A DNA stretch of 64,000 bases from Xanthomonas sp. Lineage in GTDB: Bacteria; Pseudomonadota; Gammaproteobacteria; Xanthomonadales; Xanthomonadaceae. This document shows, in pieces, positions 20,029 to 28,700 of this stretch. Position numbers and translations under genes: made by a program. Location: positions 86,664 to 150,663 of the forward strand of contig NZ_JAFIWC010000011.1 of assembly GCF_017163755.1 (NCBI RefSeq), read 5' to 3'. Below the pieces are notes generated by a model. That model was given only the letters and a program-made list of their open reading frames with translations, ran no database searches and was not told the DNA's origin. The stretch's first letter is position 1. The number at the start of each line of letters is the position of its first letter.

Positions 20029-20664
20029 CTATCCCGGGATCACCGCGGTCGCGAACGGCGCGCGCACCTGCCAGCCCAGCGCGCGGTAGAGCGCGCGGCC
20101 TTCGTCGGTGGCCACCAGGATCTGCGGATCCGGCGCGCGGCGCGTCGATCCCAGCGCCTGCATCAGGCAGCGGCCCAGGCCGCGGCGGCGGTGTGCCGGC
20201 GCGACGGCGATACGGTCGTAGACGAACACGCCCGCCGCGGCGATCGCGTAGCCGGTGGCGGCGACATCGTCGCCGCGCAGGATCGCCACGGTCCAGACCG
20301 GGCCGTGCGCCGACCGCTCCAGGCGATAGCCGGCCGGCAAGGCACAGGACGGCGGCGCCGACCGGCTCTGCATCACCCAGCGCATCGGTTGCAGTTGCCA
20401 GCGCGGCGGCAGGTGTTCGGCCAATCGCCGCGCGCTGCCGCACAACTTCAGCAACACGCGCGGCTGCTCGATCCGCGCGGCCAATGCGGCCAGCCCCGCC
20501 ACCGGTTCGGCGAAGACGTAGCGCATGCGTTCCTGCGCCTGGCCGGTGTCCACCCGCAGCCCGCCATGATCGTGCACCGGCAGGGGCAGTCCGCGCCCTA
20601 CCGAGCGCGCATGCAGCCAGGCCTGGACGAGCGGCAGGTCGATCGCAGGGGACGAAATGGCCAT
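20029..20664 (-). CDS. GNAT-family N-acetyltransferase
   Basis: 211-residue acetyltransferase. The C-terminal GNAT domain has the acetyl-CoA motif VAPAHRRRGLGRCLMQALG (R-x-x-G-x-G type), a preceding beta strand GVFVYDRIA, and ends ALYRALGWQVRAPFATAVIPG. The N-terminal half is less conserved and may hold the acceptor-binding part. The substrate is unknown. I put the start at the ATG at 20664 (MAISSPAIDLP); the frame is open further upstream to 20754 but that part looks non-coding. Its end lies seven bases from the GspE-type gene, convergent. Confidence 0.82.
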   Translation of the reverse strand: MAISSPAIDLPLVQAWLHARSVGRGLPLPVHDHGGLRVDTGQAQERMRYVFAEPVAGLAALAARIEQPRVLLKLCGSARRLAEHLPPRWQLQPMRWVMQSRSAPPSCALPAGYRLERSAHGPVWTVAILRGDDVAATGYAIAAAGVFVYDRIAVAPAHRRRGLGRCLMQALGSTRRAPDPQILVATDEGRALYRALGWQVRAPFATAVIPG

Positions 20665-20752
20665 GGCGCCACAGGAGTCGATGCGCTCCGATGATAGCGC
20701 CGGACACCGGCGGCGCTTGAAAAGCGCCTGCCGATGCTGTCTAAATCGAGTC

Positions 20753-21523
20753 ATGCCGCTGGGATCCTACCGTCCGTCCGCCGCGCCCTTCCTGATCCTC
20801 GAAACCGGCGAACCGGTGGCGACGATGCGGCGCTATGGGCGGTTTCCGCACTGGATCCGCGTCGCCGCCGGCCTGGCCGAGCGCGACACGGTGGTCGCCA
20901 ACGTCGCCGCCGGCGCCGCGTTGCCGGCGCGCGGCGGCTTCGCCGGGGTGATCGTGACCGGCTCGGCCGCCTTCGTCACCGACCGCGCCGAGTGGAGCGA
21001 ACGCTCGGCCGACTGGTTGCGCGAGGCCGCGCATGCCGGCACCCCGCTGCTGGGCATCTGCTACGGCCACCAGCTGCTGGCGCATGCGCTGGGCGGCGAG
21101 GTTGCCTACAACCCGGCCGGGCGCGAATCGGGCACCGTGGCCATCGACCTGCATCCGCCGGCGTTCGACGACCCGCTGTTCGCCGGCCTGCCCGGGCGCT
21201 TCCCGGCGCATGCCACGCACCTGCAGACGGTGCTGCGCGCGCCCGACGGCGCCACCGTGCTGGCGCGCTCGGCGCAGGACCAGTGCCACGCCTTCCGCTG
21301 GGGCCAGGCGGCGTGGGGCGTGCAGTTCCACCCCGAGTTCGCCACCCACCACATGCGCGGCTACGTGCGCGCGCGCGCCGAGTGCCTGCGCAGCGCCGGC
21401 CGCTGCGCCCGGACCATCGCCCGCGACGTCAGCGCCGCGCCGCTGGCGCGCAAGCTGCTGCGGCGTTTCGTTCAGCACGCGCGCGGCCAGCAACCCGCTG
21501 GCGGCCACGCAAAACCGCGATAA
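20753..21523 (+). CDS. Class I glutamine amidotransferase (GMP-synthase-like)
   Basis: 256-residue stand-alone glutaminase-type protein. The nucleophile elbow is GICYGHQLLAHALGG, and the catalytic His and Glu are in VQFHPEFATHHMRGYV, so the Cys-His-Glu triad is complete. Proteins of this type release ammonia from glutamine or cleave gamma-glutamyl compounds; which applies here cannot be told. The start at 20753 is supported by the family-like opening FLILETGEP. It is divergent from the GNAT gene and 47 bp upstream of the membrane protein gene. Confidence 0.88.
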   Translation: MPLGSYRPSAAPFLILETGEPVATMRRYGRFPHWIRVAAGLAERDTVVANVAAGAALPARGGFAGVIVTGSAAFVTDRAEWSERSADWLREAAHAGTPLLGICYGHQLLAHALGGEVAYNPAGRESGTVAIDLHPPAFDDPLFAGLPGRFPAHATHLQTVLRAPDGATVLARSAQDQCHAFRWGQAAWGVQFHPEFATHHMRGYVRARAECLRSAGRCARTIARDVSAAPLARKLLRRFVQHARGQQPAGGHAKPR

Positions 21524-21570
21524 TCTGTGCAGGCGCCGCGGTGTCCGGCGCCCCCCACTTCGGATTGGCA

Positions 21571-22470
21571 ATGATCGAGATTCGCAAGCTGCCGGCCTCC
21601 GCCGGCGCGGAATGGCTGTTGACCGGGTTTTCGTTGCTGCGCCGTGCGCCGCTGGCGCTTGGCCTGCTGGGCGTGATCTGGGGCCTGTCGGCGCTGCTGG
21701 TGCTGTTCGCCGCGCTGCTCAGCCCGACCCTGGGGATGCTGGCGCAGTTCCTGCTGGCGCTGGCCGGTCCGCTGTTCTTCGGCGGGCTGATCTGGGCGGT
21801 GCGCGAGGTCGACCAGGGCCGCGCCGCGCAGCCGGCGCACCTGTTGCAGGGGCTGCACGAGGGCCGTGCGCCGAACCTGCTGGCCGCGCTGCTGCCGCAG
21901 CTGATCGCCGGCTTGGCGCTGGGCATCCTGCTGCTGCTGCTGATCGGCCAGGACGGGCTGAAGCAACTGGGCGAGGTGATGGCCCAGCTCAACGCGCTGA
22001 GCCAGTCCACCACCCAGCCGGACCCGGCGCAGGTCGAGCAGCTGGTCGCCAGCCTGCCCGCCGGGCGCATCCTGCTGTGGCTGCTGCTGGTGTTCGCCGC
22101 GTTCGCGGTGCTGACCCTGACCCTGTTCGTGCTGCCGCCGCAGGTGATGTTCGACCGCAGCAACGGACTGGTGGCGATGCGCAACAGCCTGCGCGCGTGC
22201 CTGCACAACCTGCCGGCGATGCTGGTGTTCTTCGTGCTGGCGTTCATCGCGATGTTCGCGGTGTATTTCGCCGTGGTGCTGGTGATGCTGGTGGTGCAGC
22301 TGCTGGCCGGGCCGATGGTCGCCGCCTGGGTCGCCCAGCTGCTGCTGATGGCGGTGGCGATGCCGGCGCTGGCCGGCGCGGTCTACGCGGCGTGGAAGCA
22401 GATGTTCGTGCACGCGGACGACGCCGGCGCGGCGTCGCCGCCGCCGTCGGCCAACGTGTTTGCGGCGTGA
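21571..22470 (+). CDS. Multi-spanning inner membrane protein (BPSS1780-like family)
   Basis: 299 residues with about six hydrophobic segments, including ALGLLGVIWGLSALLVLFAA, LLALAGPLFFGGLIWAV and AMFAVYFAVVLVMLVVQLLA. The layout, with an opening KLPASAGAEWLLTGFSLLRR and a mid-protein LPPQVMFDRSNGLVAMRNSL, resembles the BPSS1780 family of unknown function. The mid loop with many glutamines lies between two membrane segments. No catalytic motif is visible. Family assignment is from memory of the pattern and needs a profile search. Confidence 0.78.
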   Translation: MIEIRKLPASAGAEWLLTGFSLLRRAPLALGLLGVIWGLSALLVLFAALLSPTLGMLAQFLLALAGPLFFGGLIWAVREVDQGRAAQPAHLLQGLHEGRAPNLLAALLPQLIAGLALGILLLLLIGQDGLKQLGEVMAQLNALSQSTTQPDPAQVEQLVASLPAGRILLWLLLVFAAFAVLTLTLFVLPPQVMFDRSNGLVAMRNSLRACLHNLPAMLVFFVLAFIAMFAVYFAVVLVMLVVQLLAGPMVAAWVAQLLLMAVAMPALAGAVYAAWKQMFVHADDAGAASPPPSANVFAA

Positions 22471-22623
22471 GCTGAAGGCGGAATCGGGGATTCGGGAGTC
22501 GGGATTCGTCGCGGCAACGGCGCTCCCGGGTGCTGCGTGGCGTCTCGCTTTAGGAGGCGTCGGCCCCGATGCTTTCGGCATCGCCTGTCGCGCAGGGCGG
22601 TTCCGGGCCGCTTCTGCGAATGC
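22471..22623. repeat. Degenerate repeats in the gap before tatC
   Basis: The 153-bp gap contains 'gaatcggggattcgggagtc', like the linkers of the 13,573 array, and 'taggaggcgtcggccccgat', a form of the other interspersed repeat, followed by 'gctttcggcatcgcc'. No gene is seen. Confidence 0.55.
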
Positions 22624-23370
22624 CTAATCCCGAATCTCCACTGCCGGCCTCGTCACCGCACGCGCGGCGATGATGCCGATCTCGTACAGCAGGCACATCG
22701 GGATCGCCAGCATCAGCTGCGACACCACGTCCGGCGGGGTCAGCACCGCGGCCAGCACGAAGATGCCGACCACCGCGTAGCCGCGGCCTTCGCTCAGCTG
22801 CTTCGGCGTGACCCAGCCGAGCAGCGCCAGGATCACCAGCGCCACCGGCAGTTCGAAGCTGGTGCCGAAGGCGAAGAAGATCACCAGCACGAAATCCAGG
22901 TACGAATTGGCGTCGGGGGTGATCGCGATCACGTCCGGCTTGAACGTGGTCAGGAAGTGGAACACCGCCGGCAGCACCAGGAAGTACGCGAACGCGCAGC
23001 CGACGTAGAACAGCAGCACCGCCGAGCCGAGCAGCGGCAGCGCCAGCTTCTTCTCGCGCTGGTAAAGGCCCGGGGCGACGAACGCCCAGGCCTGGTACAG
23101 CAGCCACGGCACGGCGATGAACACCGCGGTGAAGAAGGTCAGCTTCAGCGGCGCGAAGAACGCGCCGGCCGGATTCATCGCGATCATCGTCTGCCCGACC
23201 GGCAGCCGCGAGATCAGCGGCATCGCCAGCCACGAGTAGATCGGACGCGAGAACGGCAGCAGCGCCAGCAACACCACGCCCAGGCCGAGCAGCGCGCGCA
23301 CCAGCCGCGCGCGCAGTTCGACCAGGTGCTCGATCAGGCTGCTCTCGGCTTCCGGATGCGCCGGGTTCAT
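22624..23370 (-). CDS. tatC: Sec-independent protein translocase TatC
   Basis: 248-residue polytopic core of the twin-arginine translocase that binds the RR signal together with TatB. It begins MNPAHPEAESSLIEHLVELRARLVRAL with the conserved cytoplasmic SLIEHLVELR, and has six hydrophobic segments including ALLGLGVVLLALLPF and the conserved FVAPGLYQREK and FELPVALVIL. The length fits the family. Its start overlaps the tatB end by four bases. OpgD, encoded at 8380, is a likely substrate. Confidence 0.97.
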   Translation of the reverse strand: MNPAHPEAESSLIEHLVELRARLVRALLGLGVVLLALLPFSRPIYSWLAMPLISRLPVGQTMIAMNPAGAFFAPLKLTFFTAVFIAVPWLLYQAWAFVAPGLYQREKKLALPLLGSAVLLFYVGCAFAYFLVLPAVFHFLTTFKPDVIAITPDANSYLDFVLVIFFAFGTSFELPVALVILALLGWVTPKQLSEGRGYAVVGIFVLAAVLTPPDVVSQLMLAIPMCLLYEIGIIAARAVTRPAVEIRD

Positions 23371-23909
23371 CGCCGCGGCTCCGGGTCGGGCAGGGAGGTC
23401 GCGCGGTCGGGCGCAGGCGCCGGGCGCGGCGAGGGATCGGCCGGCTGCGGGGTGTCGACGGCCGGCGCGGTGTCCGCCGGCACGCTGGGCACCGCCGCAG
23501 CGTCGTGCTCGATGGTCGGCGCCGCGCTGTCGGACGACGCAGCGGATCCGGTTGCCGGGTCCGCTGCGACGGCCAGTGGATCGGCCGGATCAGTCGCCGG
23601 CGCAGGCGGCGGCCCGTTCGGGTCGATCTCGCGGCGCAGCGCGTCGGTCTCGCGCTGCAGCTGCTGGCCGCTGTCGCGCAGCTGCGATTCGGCCTGGCGC
23701 AGCGAGGCCTGCACGTCCTGCAGGCTGCGCTTGAGTTCCTCGGCTTCCAGTTCGCGCTCCAGTTCCTGTTTCACCGAATCCCACTGCGCGCGCGCGCGGC
23801 GCACCCACAGCCCGGCGAAACGCGCCGCCTTGGGCAGGCGTTCGGGGCCGAGCACCACCAGGGCCACCACCGCGATCACCAGCAGTTCGCTGAATCCGAT
23901 ATCGAACAC
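23367..23909 (-). CDS. tatB: Sec-independent protein translocase TatB
   Basis: 180 residues. The N-terminal membrane helix and amphipathic helix are MFDIGFSELLVIAVVALVVLGPERLPKAAR, with the glutamate at position 8 and the GPERLP hinge diagnostic of TatB. A long charged coiled-coil region follows (KQELERELEAEELKRSL), then a tail rich in Pro, Ala and Asp that is longer than in E. coli and probably disordered. It lies 16 bp after tatA and overlaps tatC by four bases. Confidence 0.96.
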   Translation of the reverse strand: MFDIGFSELLVIAVVALVVLGPERLPKAARFAGLWVRRARAQWDSVKQELERELEAEELKRSLQDVQASLRQAESQLRDSGQQLQRETDALRREIDPNGPPPAPATDPADPLAVAADPATGSAASSDSAAPTIEHDAAAVPSVPADTAPAVDTPQPADPSPRPAPAPDRATSLPDPEPRR

Positions 23910-23925
23910 GCCGGCGCCTTCCTGG

Positions 23926-24153
23926 TCAGCGCGCGTCGCGGTCGCGTTCGGCCTGGCTCTCGCGGGAGGACTCGCTGCTGCGCGACTCGTCGCCGAGCTG
24001 GCTGGCCGGCTTGTCCTCGTCGCGCATGCCCTTCTTGAATTCCTTGACCGCGCCGCCCAGATCCTTGGCGCCGCTGGTCAGCCGCTTGGTGCCGAACACC
24101 AGCAGCACGATCACCAGCACGACGAGCCAGTGCCAGATGCTGAAACTGCCCAT
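23926..24153 (-). CDS. tatA: Sec-independent protein translocase TatA
   Basis: 75-residue pore-forming subunit. It begins [20 protein letters not shown] and continues [20 protein letters not shown], the family's hinge and amphipathic helix. The tail is hydrophilic and serine- and acid-rich. It is the first gene of tatABC and follows the SYLF-domain gene by 75 bp on the same strand. Confidence 0.97.
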   Translation of the reverse strand: MGSFSIWHWLVVLVIVLLVFGTKRLTSGAKDLGGAVKEFKKGMRDEDKPASQLGDESRSSESSRESQAERDRDAR

Positions 24154-24228
24154 GATCTGCTCGCAGAAAAGTCGTTAGGGGACGTCGAGGATAACGCACC
24201 GCAGCGCAGCGCGTTTGACCGTGCGCGG

Positions 24229-25146
24229 TTATTGGTTGCCGTCCAGCGTCTCGGTGCGGATCTCGCCTTCGGACACCGGCTGGAAACCCTGCTGCTGCGG
24301 CGGCTGCGCCGGCGCCTGCAGCGGCGCGGTGCTGGCCGCGCCGGTCGCCGCGTCGGGCGCGCCGGCAGCAGCGGACGGCGGCGGCAGCGCCGCCGGCGGG
24401 GGTGCCATGCCCGACCCGTTGTCGGCCCGTGCGCCGCCGCTGTCGGTGCCGCGGTTCTGCCGCGCCGCGTAGGTGGCCTCTTCCAGCCGGTCGCGGAAGG
24501 CGACCACGTCGTTGCTCGGCAGGCCGCTGCTGCGGCCTTCGAAGATCATCCGCGGCGTGGTGTTGCTGCCGTACACGTTCAGGTTGGCCGCATCGTCGAT
24601 CTGCAGCGCCGCGCCGTCCAGCGCGACGCCGGCGAACAGCCCGCGCGCGCGCGACCACGACCAGATCTCGGCCTTGAGCTGGCCGTCGGTGGCCGCGGCG
24701 GCGTTGCGCCCGACCGGGCCGGCGGCCACGCCGGCATCGGCGCCGAGGGTGAACTTGCCGTTGACGATGTTGTCCAGGCTGCGGTCGTTGCGGAACACCA
24801 GCACCACATCGGAGGACTGCACGCCGACCTGGAAGCCGATGCTGCCGCCGGTGAGCTTGACGAACACCGGGTTGGACCAGGTGCCGTCGGGCCGCTTGAC
24901 CGACATCAGGCCGTGGCCGCGGCGCCCGCCGATGACGAAGCCGGCCTTGAGCGTGTCGGGGATCACCACGATCGCGCGGCCTTCGTCGAGCAGCTTGTCG
25001 GGGATGGACTGCTCCGGGATCTCCTGGATGTCGGTCAGCACGCGCAGCGCATTGCGTGCGCGCTCGTCCTCTTCGGGGCCGGCCACGGCGTGGCTGGCGA
25101 ACAAGGTGGCACTCAACAACAGGGCGAGGCGCGGCAGGAGGGGCAT
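24229..25146 (-). CDS. SYLF-domain lipid-binding exported protein
   Basis: 305 residues with a signal peptide (MPLLPRLALLLSATLFASHAVA). The SYLF (Ysc84-like, DUF500) domain runs from about residue 25 to 190, with DTLKAGFVIGGRRGHGLMSV, GGSIGFQVGVQSSDVVLVF and SWSRARGLFAGVALDGAALQ. The last about 85 residues are a Pro/Ala/Gln-rich tail of low complexity. SYLF domains bind phosphoinositides in eukaryotes; the role in bacteria is not established. An ATG four codons upstream (25158) is equally open; I prefer 25146 because the signal peptide then begins at once. It lies upstream of tatA on the same strand. Confidence 0.85.
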   Translation of the reverse strand: MPLLPRLALLLSATLFASHAVAGPEEDERARNALRVLTDIQEIPEQSIPDKLLDEGRAIVVIPDTLKAGFVIGGRRGHGLMSVKRPDGTWSNPVFVKLTGGSIGFQVGVQSSDVVLVFRNDRSLDNIVNGKFTLGADAGVAAGPVGRNAAAATDGQLKAEIWSWSRARGLFAGVALDGAALQIDDAANLNVYGSNTTPRMIFEGRSSGLPSNDVVAFRDRLEEATYAARQNRGTDSGGARADNGSGMAPPPAALPPPSAAAGAPDAATGAASTAPLQAPAQPPQQQGFQPVSEGEIRTETLDGNQ

Positions 25147-25311
25147 GGCGGGCTCCAAAGCAGGTCCGCAGAAAGATACTGCAAGTCGTTGAAGTTAGTC
25201 GCGCCGCAATGAATCGGCAGTGAGCGGCACCGGGCCGACGACCGGCCGCGTCGATCGCGCCGATCGGTCGAAGTGAAGCCGGCGCAGCGGCGGCTCTGCC
25301 ACAATGCGGGC

Positions 25312-26271
25312 ATGCTCGACGCACCCAAGACCGCCGTGCTGGTGGTGAACCTAGGCACCCCCGATGCGCCCACCGCGCCGGCGGTCAGTCGCTACCTGGC
25401 CGAATTCCTCGGCGATAGGCGGGTGGTCGCGATCCCGCGGCTGCTGTGGTGGCCGCTGCTGAACTGGGTGATCCTGCCGCGGCGTTCGCCGCGCTCGGCC
25501 GAGAAGTACGCGCTGGTGTGGCTGCCGGAAGGCTCGCCGCTGGCGGTCTACACCCGCCGCCTGGCCGAGGGCATGCAGCGCGAGTTGCCCGCGCACCGCG
25601 TGGCCTGGGCGATGCGCTACGGCCAGCCGGCGCTGGCGCCGGCGCTGGACGCGCTGCGCGATGCCGGCGTGGCGCGCATCGTGGTGCTGCCGCTGTATCC
25701 GCAGTATTCGACCACCACCACCGCGTCGATCGAGGACGTGGTGCAGGGGTGGCAGGCGCGCAACCGGCAGTTGCCGGTGACGCTGATCGAGGACTACCCG
25801 ACCGACCCGGCATGGGTCGAGGCGGTGGCCGACAGCGTGCGCGCGCACTGGGCGCAGCACGGGCGCGGCGAGACACTGTTCTTCTCCTTCCACGGCCTGC
25901 CGCAGCGCGTGGCCGACAACGGCGATCCCTACCCGCAGCGCTGCGTGGCCAGCGCGCAGGCGATCGCCGCCGCGCTGGGCCTGGCCGCGGACCAGTGGCA
26001 GCTGGGTTACCAGTCGCGCTTCGGCGCCGAGCGCTGGCTGCAGCCGTACGCCGAGCCGACGCTGTGGGCGCTGGCCGGGCAGGGCGTGAAACGGGTCGAC
26101 GTGGTCTGTCCCGGCTTCGCCACCGATTGCCTGGAGACGCTGGAGGAAGTGGCGATGGGCTTCGTCGAGACCTGTGCCGCGCGCGGCATGCAGGTGCGCT
26201 ACATCCCCTGCCTCAACGACGCGCCGGCGCATGCCCGCGCGCTGGCGCAGCTGGCCGCGCGCGCCGCATGA
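25312..26271 (+). CDS. hemH: Ferrochelatase
   Basis: 319-residue enzyme that inserts Fe2+ into protoporphyrin IX, the last step of protohaem synthesis. Conserved blocks are [12 protein letters not shown], the catalytic-histidine block [11 protein letters not shown], and [14 protein letters not shown] with the metal-path glutamates. It starts at the ATG at 25312, which gives the normal N-terminus. The stop overlaps the start of the hydrolase gene (ATGA), so the two are translationally coupled. Confidence 0.97.
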   Translation: MLDAPKTAVLVVNLGTPDAPTAPAVSRYLAEFLGDRRVVAIPRLLWWPLLNWVILPRRSPRSAEKYALVWLPEGSPLAVYTRRLAEGMQRELPAHRVAWAMRYGQPALAPALDALRDAGVARIVVLPLYPQYSTTTTASIEDVVQGWQARNRQLPVTLIEDYPTDPAWVEAVADSVRAHWAQHGRGETLFFSFHGLPQRVADNGDPYPQRCVASAQAIAAALGLAADQWQLGYQSRFGAERWLQPYAEPTLWALAGQGVKRVDVVCPGFATDCLETLEEVAMGFVETCAARGMQVRYIPCLNDAPAHARALAQLAARAA

Positions 26272-27107
26272 GCCTGCGCGAGTTCGCCTGCCCGTCGCGG
26301 GTGGGCACGCTGGCGGGGCTGCGCAGCGGCGATCCGCACGGGCCCAAGGTGCTGGCGCTGCACGGCTGGCTGGACAACGCCGCCAGCTTCGTGCCGCTTA
26401 GCGCACACATGTCGCAGCTGGACCTGGTGATGCTGGATCTGCCCGGCCACGGCCACAGCGCGGCGTTGCCGGCCGGCGCGGATTACCTGCTGACCGGCGC
26501 GCTGCATCCGTTGCTCGACACGGCCGATGCGCTGGGCTGGGAACGGTTCGGCGTGATCGGCCACTCGATGGGCGCGGCGATCGCCAGCACCCTGGCCGCG
26601 GCGGCGCCGCAGCGGGTCGAGCGGCTGGTGGCGATCGAGGCGCTGGGCGGGCTGGCCGAAACGGTCGAAGGCACGCTCGCGCGGCTGCGCGACAGCGTCG
26701 CCGCCGCGCGCACGCCGAGCCGGCCGCTGCGGGTGTTTCCGGAGCTGGCCGCGCCGGTGCGCGCGCGGATGCTGGCCAACCAGCTCAGCGAAGGCGCGGC
26801 GCGGTTGCTGGTCGAGCGCGGGGTCAGGGCGGTCGAGGGCGGCTACGTGTGGCGCAGCGACCAGCGCCTGACCCTGCCCACCGCGGTGCGCCTGACCGAG
26901 GCCCAGATCCAGGCGCTGCTGGCCGGCATCCAGTGCCCGGCGCGGGTCATCTACGCCGATCCGCCGCAGGCGTATTTCCCCGAGCCGCTGCGCCGAGAAC
27001 GCGCCGCGCGGCTGCCGCACGGCCAGCTGCATGTGCTGCCCGGCACCCACCACCTGCACATGGAACAGCCGGCCGCGGTGGCGGCGCTGCTGGACGGTTT
27101 CTTCTGA
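26268..27107 (+). CDS. Alpha/beta hydrolase
   Basis: 279 residues with the alpha/beta hydrolase fold. The oxyanion strand is [14 protein letters not shown], the nucleophile elbow GHSMGAAIA supplies the serine, and the C-terminal histidine lies in [19 protein letters not shown] follows the first strand as in esterases and epoxide-hydrolase-like members. The substrate is not predictable. It is coupled to hemH by a four-base overlap, an arrangement common in Xanthomonas. Confidence 0.9.
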   Translation: MSLREFACPSRVGTLAGLRSGDPHGPKVLALHGWLDNAASFVPLSAHMSQLDLVMLDLPGHGHSAALPAGADYLLTGALHPLLDTADALGWERFGVIGHSMGAAIASTLAAAAPQRVERLVAIEALGGLAETVEGTLARLRDSVAAARTPSRPLRVFPELAAPVRARMLANQLSEGAARLLVERGVRAVEGGYVWRSDQRLTLPTAVRLTEAQIQALLAGIQCPARVIYADPPQAYFPEPLRRERAARLPHGQLHVLPGTHHLHMEQPAAVAALLDGFF

Positions 27108-27132
27108 GACTTGTGTCCCGGTAAAAACCCGC

Positions 27133-27159
27133 TAAAGTTCGCCGCGCGCCTGCCGACAT
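27133..27159 (+). promoter_or_regulatory. Sigma-28 (FliA)-type promoter without a downstream gene
   Basis: taaagttc at 27,133-27,140, an 11-base spacer, then gccgacat at 27,152-27,159. The known sigma-28 consensus is TAAAGTTT-N11-GCCGATAA, so 13 of 16 positions match with exact spacing, in a region of very high GC where such A/T runs are rare. No open frame with a good start follows on this strand; the next gene, at 27,385-28,164, is on the other strand. Confidence 0.7.
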
Positions 27160-27165
27160 TAGGCG

Positions 27166-27343
27166 TAGACGCGAGACGTACTGCGTTCGCGGCTCCATCC
27201 CGGCGTCCTGACATGCCGGCGTAAAGCCGCCCCAGATCGTTCGCTTCGCTGGCGCCGGAGGTCGCGCCAGGCTGGAGGTAGGCGGGGAGAGGGGGCCTGC
27301 CGGGCGCTGCGCATGGAGTTCTTCTACCGCAGCGCTGAGGTCA
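27166..27343 (+). ncRNA. Candidate structured small RNA with GGA-loop hairpins
   Basis: Downstream of the sigma-28-type promoter there is no gene but four inverted repeats in a row. The first is cgcga-g-acg / cgt-tcgcg at 27,170-27,191. The second is ctggcgc / gcgccag (27,249-27,270) with loop cggaggtc. The third is ggtaggc / gcctgcc (27,277-27,301, one G-U pair) with loop ggggagagggg. The fourth is gcgctgcg / cgcagcgc (27,304-27,335) with a loop beginning catggag. The last three loops all contain GGA, the core that RsmA/CsrA proteins bind. I see no T-run terminator, so the 3' end is uncertain. It could instead be an untranslated relic. Confidence 0.5.
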
Positions 27344-27384
27344 AACGCGCGCCATGCGCCAAACCGCGCCGCCGATGCGCGCGC

Positions 27385-28164
27385 TCAGCCCAGCAACCGC
27401 CGCAACTGCGCCTTCAGGCGCCGTCCGTTCTCGTGGAAATAGTCGCGCTCGGCACGCCAGCCCGGGAAACGCGCTTCCACCTCGCGCCAGAACGCCGGCG
27501 AGTGGTTGGCCTGGATCAGGTGGCAGAGCTCGTGCACCAGCACGTATTCGAACGCCGACGGCCGCCCCAGCACCAGCGCCAGGTCCAGCGCCATCGAGCC
27601 GTCCGGCGCCAGCGATCCCCATTGCGACGACATCACCTTCAGCCGCAGCCGCGCCGGCGCGCGCGGCAGCGAGGGCAGGTACTTCGGCAGCCAGCGGCCG
27701 ACGTCGGCGCGCGCCTGCGCTTCGTAGAACTCGCGCAGCCCGCGCGCGATGGCCGCTTCGCCGGCGCGCGGCGGCAGCTGGAACTGGGCGCCTTCGGCAT
27801 CCACCTGCAGGCGCGCGTAGCGGCCCTCGCTCCAGCGCAGCGGCAGGCGCTCGCCGCGCAACGGCAGCCAGCCGGGCACGCCGCGCTGCGGTGCCGGATC
27901 GGGGTCCTCGTCGTGGAAGCGCGACAGCTGTTCGCTGAGCCAGTGGCGATGCTCGAGCAGGAAGCGCTCGCCGGCCACCAGGCTGGCGCGCAGCGGCAGG
28001 GTCAGCCGCGCGCCGCGTTCGTCCACGCTGAGCTTGATCCGCCGCGCGCGCGGATCGCGCACGCGCAGCACGTCGATGTCGCGCTCGTCCAACCGCAGGC
28101 GGACGAGGTCGCGTTCGACCACCGCGGCAGGCGGCGCGATCAGGCGACGGAGGAAGTCGGGCAT
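27385..28164 (-). CDS. YgjP-like zinc metallopeptidase (DUF45 family)
   Basis: 259 residues. The zinc-binding HELCH is at residues 211-215 in YVLVHELCHLIQANHSPAFW, where the downstream histidine of NHS completes the site. MSSQWGSLAPDGSMALDLAL just before it is typical of the DUF45 or YgjP/SprT-like group. The N-terminal half is beta-rich (RRIKLSVDERGARLTLPL). The family is predicted to be cytoplasmic metallopeptidases of unknown substrate. I placed the start at the ATG at 28164 (MPDFLRRLIAPP); an upstream ATG at 28188 is also open. Confidence 0.87.
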   Translation of the reverse strand: MPDFLRRLIAPPAAVVERDLVRLRLDERDIDVLRVRDPRARRIKLSVDERGARLTLPLRASLVAGERFLLEHRHWLSEQLSRFHDEDPDPAPQRGVPGWLPLRGERLPLRWSEGRYARLQVDAEGAQFQLPPRAGEAAIARGLREFYEAQARADVGRWLPKYLPSLPRAPARLRLKVMSSQWGSLAPDGSMALDLALVLGRPSAFEYVLVHELCHLIQANHSPAFWREVEARFPGWRAERDYFHENGRRLKAQLRRLLG

Positions 28165-28276
28165 GCGCACAGCATACCGCCCATGCATGTGCGCACGGCG
28201 ACAGCGCGCACCGATCGCATCGCATGTTTCAGCTGAATGTGTGGCGCCACGCGGAGCAGCCTCTTCAATGATGCAC

Positions 28277-28645
28277 CTGCGTAGCGCGACGAGCGAAGCA
28301 GGGAAGCTGGTCGACTTCGCAAGCTGTCGGGACTGGAGCCCCTCCTACAGTGCACCCAGCCGGCACATCGGCCAACCTTGTAGGAGCGGCTTCAGCCGCG
28401 ACGAGCGAAGCCGGGAAGCTGGCCGTTCGCAAGCTGTCGGGACTGGAGCCCTTCCTACAGTGCACCCAGCCGGTACATCGGCCGCCTTGTAGGAGCGGCT
28501 TCAGCCGCGACGAGCGAGCCGGGAAGCTGGCCGGTTTTGAAAGCTGTCGGGACTGAAGCCCCTCCTACAGTGTGCCCAGCCGGCACATCGGTCGCCTTGT
28601 AGGAGCGGCTTCAGCCGCGACGAGCGGAGTCGGGAAGCTGGTCGA
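28277..28645. repeat. Tandem cluster of four interspersed-repeat pairs
   Basis: The motif 'gcgacgagcg' recurs at 28,286, 28,398, 28,507 and 28,617, so the period is about 110 bases. Each unit has an arm 'gctgtcgggactggagcccc' reading toward 'tcctacag', a linker 'cccagccggcacatcgg', and the opposite arm 'taggagcggcttcagccgcg'. The arms can form hairpins. The first unit is the most diverged. The cluster fills the gap between the metallopeptidase and rdgC; no gene is seen in 28,165-28,700. Confidence 0.9.
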
Positions 28646-28700
28646 CTCGCACGCTGGTCGGTAGCGCATCCCGACGCGGCGGGAGCGCGCCCGGCCTCGC

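Noticed and set aside
27166..27343. Cyclic-di-GMP riboswitch
   Set aside because: The conserved GEMM core and tetraloop-receptor pieces are absent, and no gene follows on this strand.
27313..27384. Short coding start ATGGAGTTC downstream of the sigma-28-type promoter
   Set aside because: It lies in the loop of the third GGA hairpin, has no ribosome-binding site at usual distance, and its frame runs on as antisense of the metallopeptidase gene.
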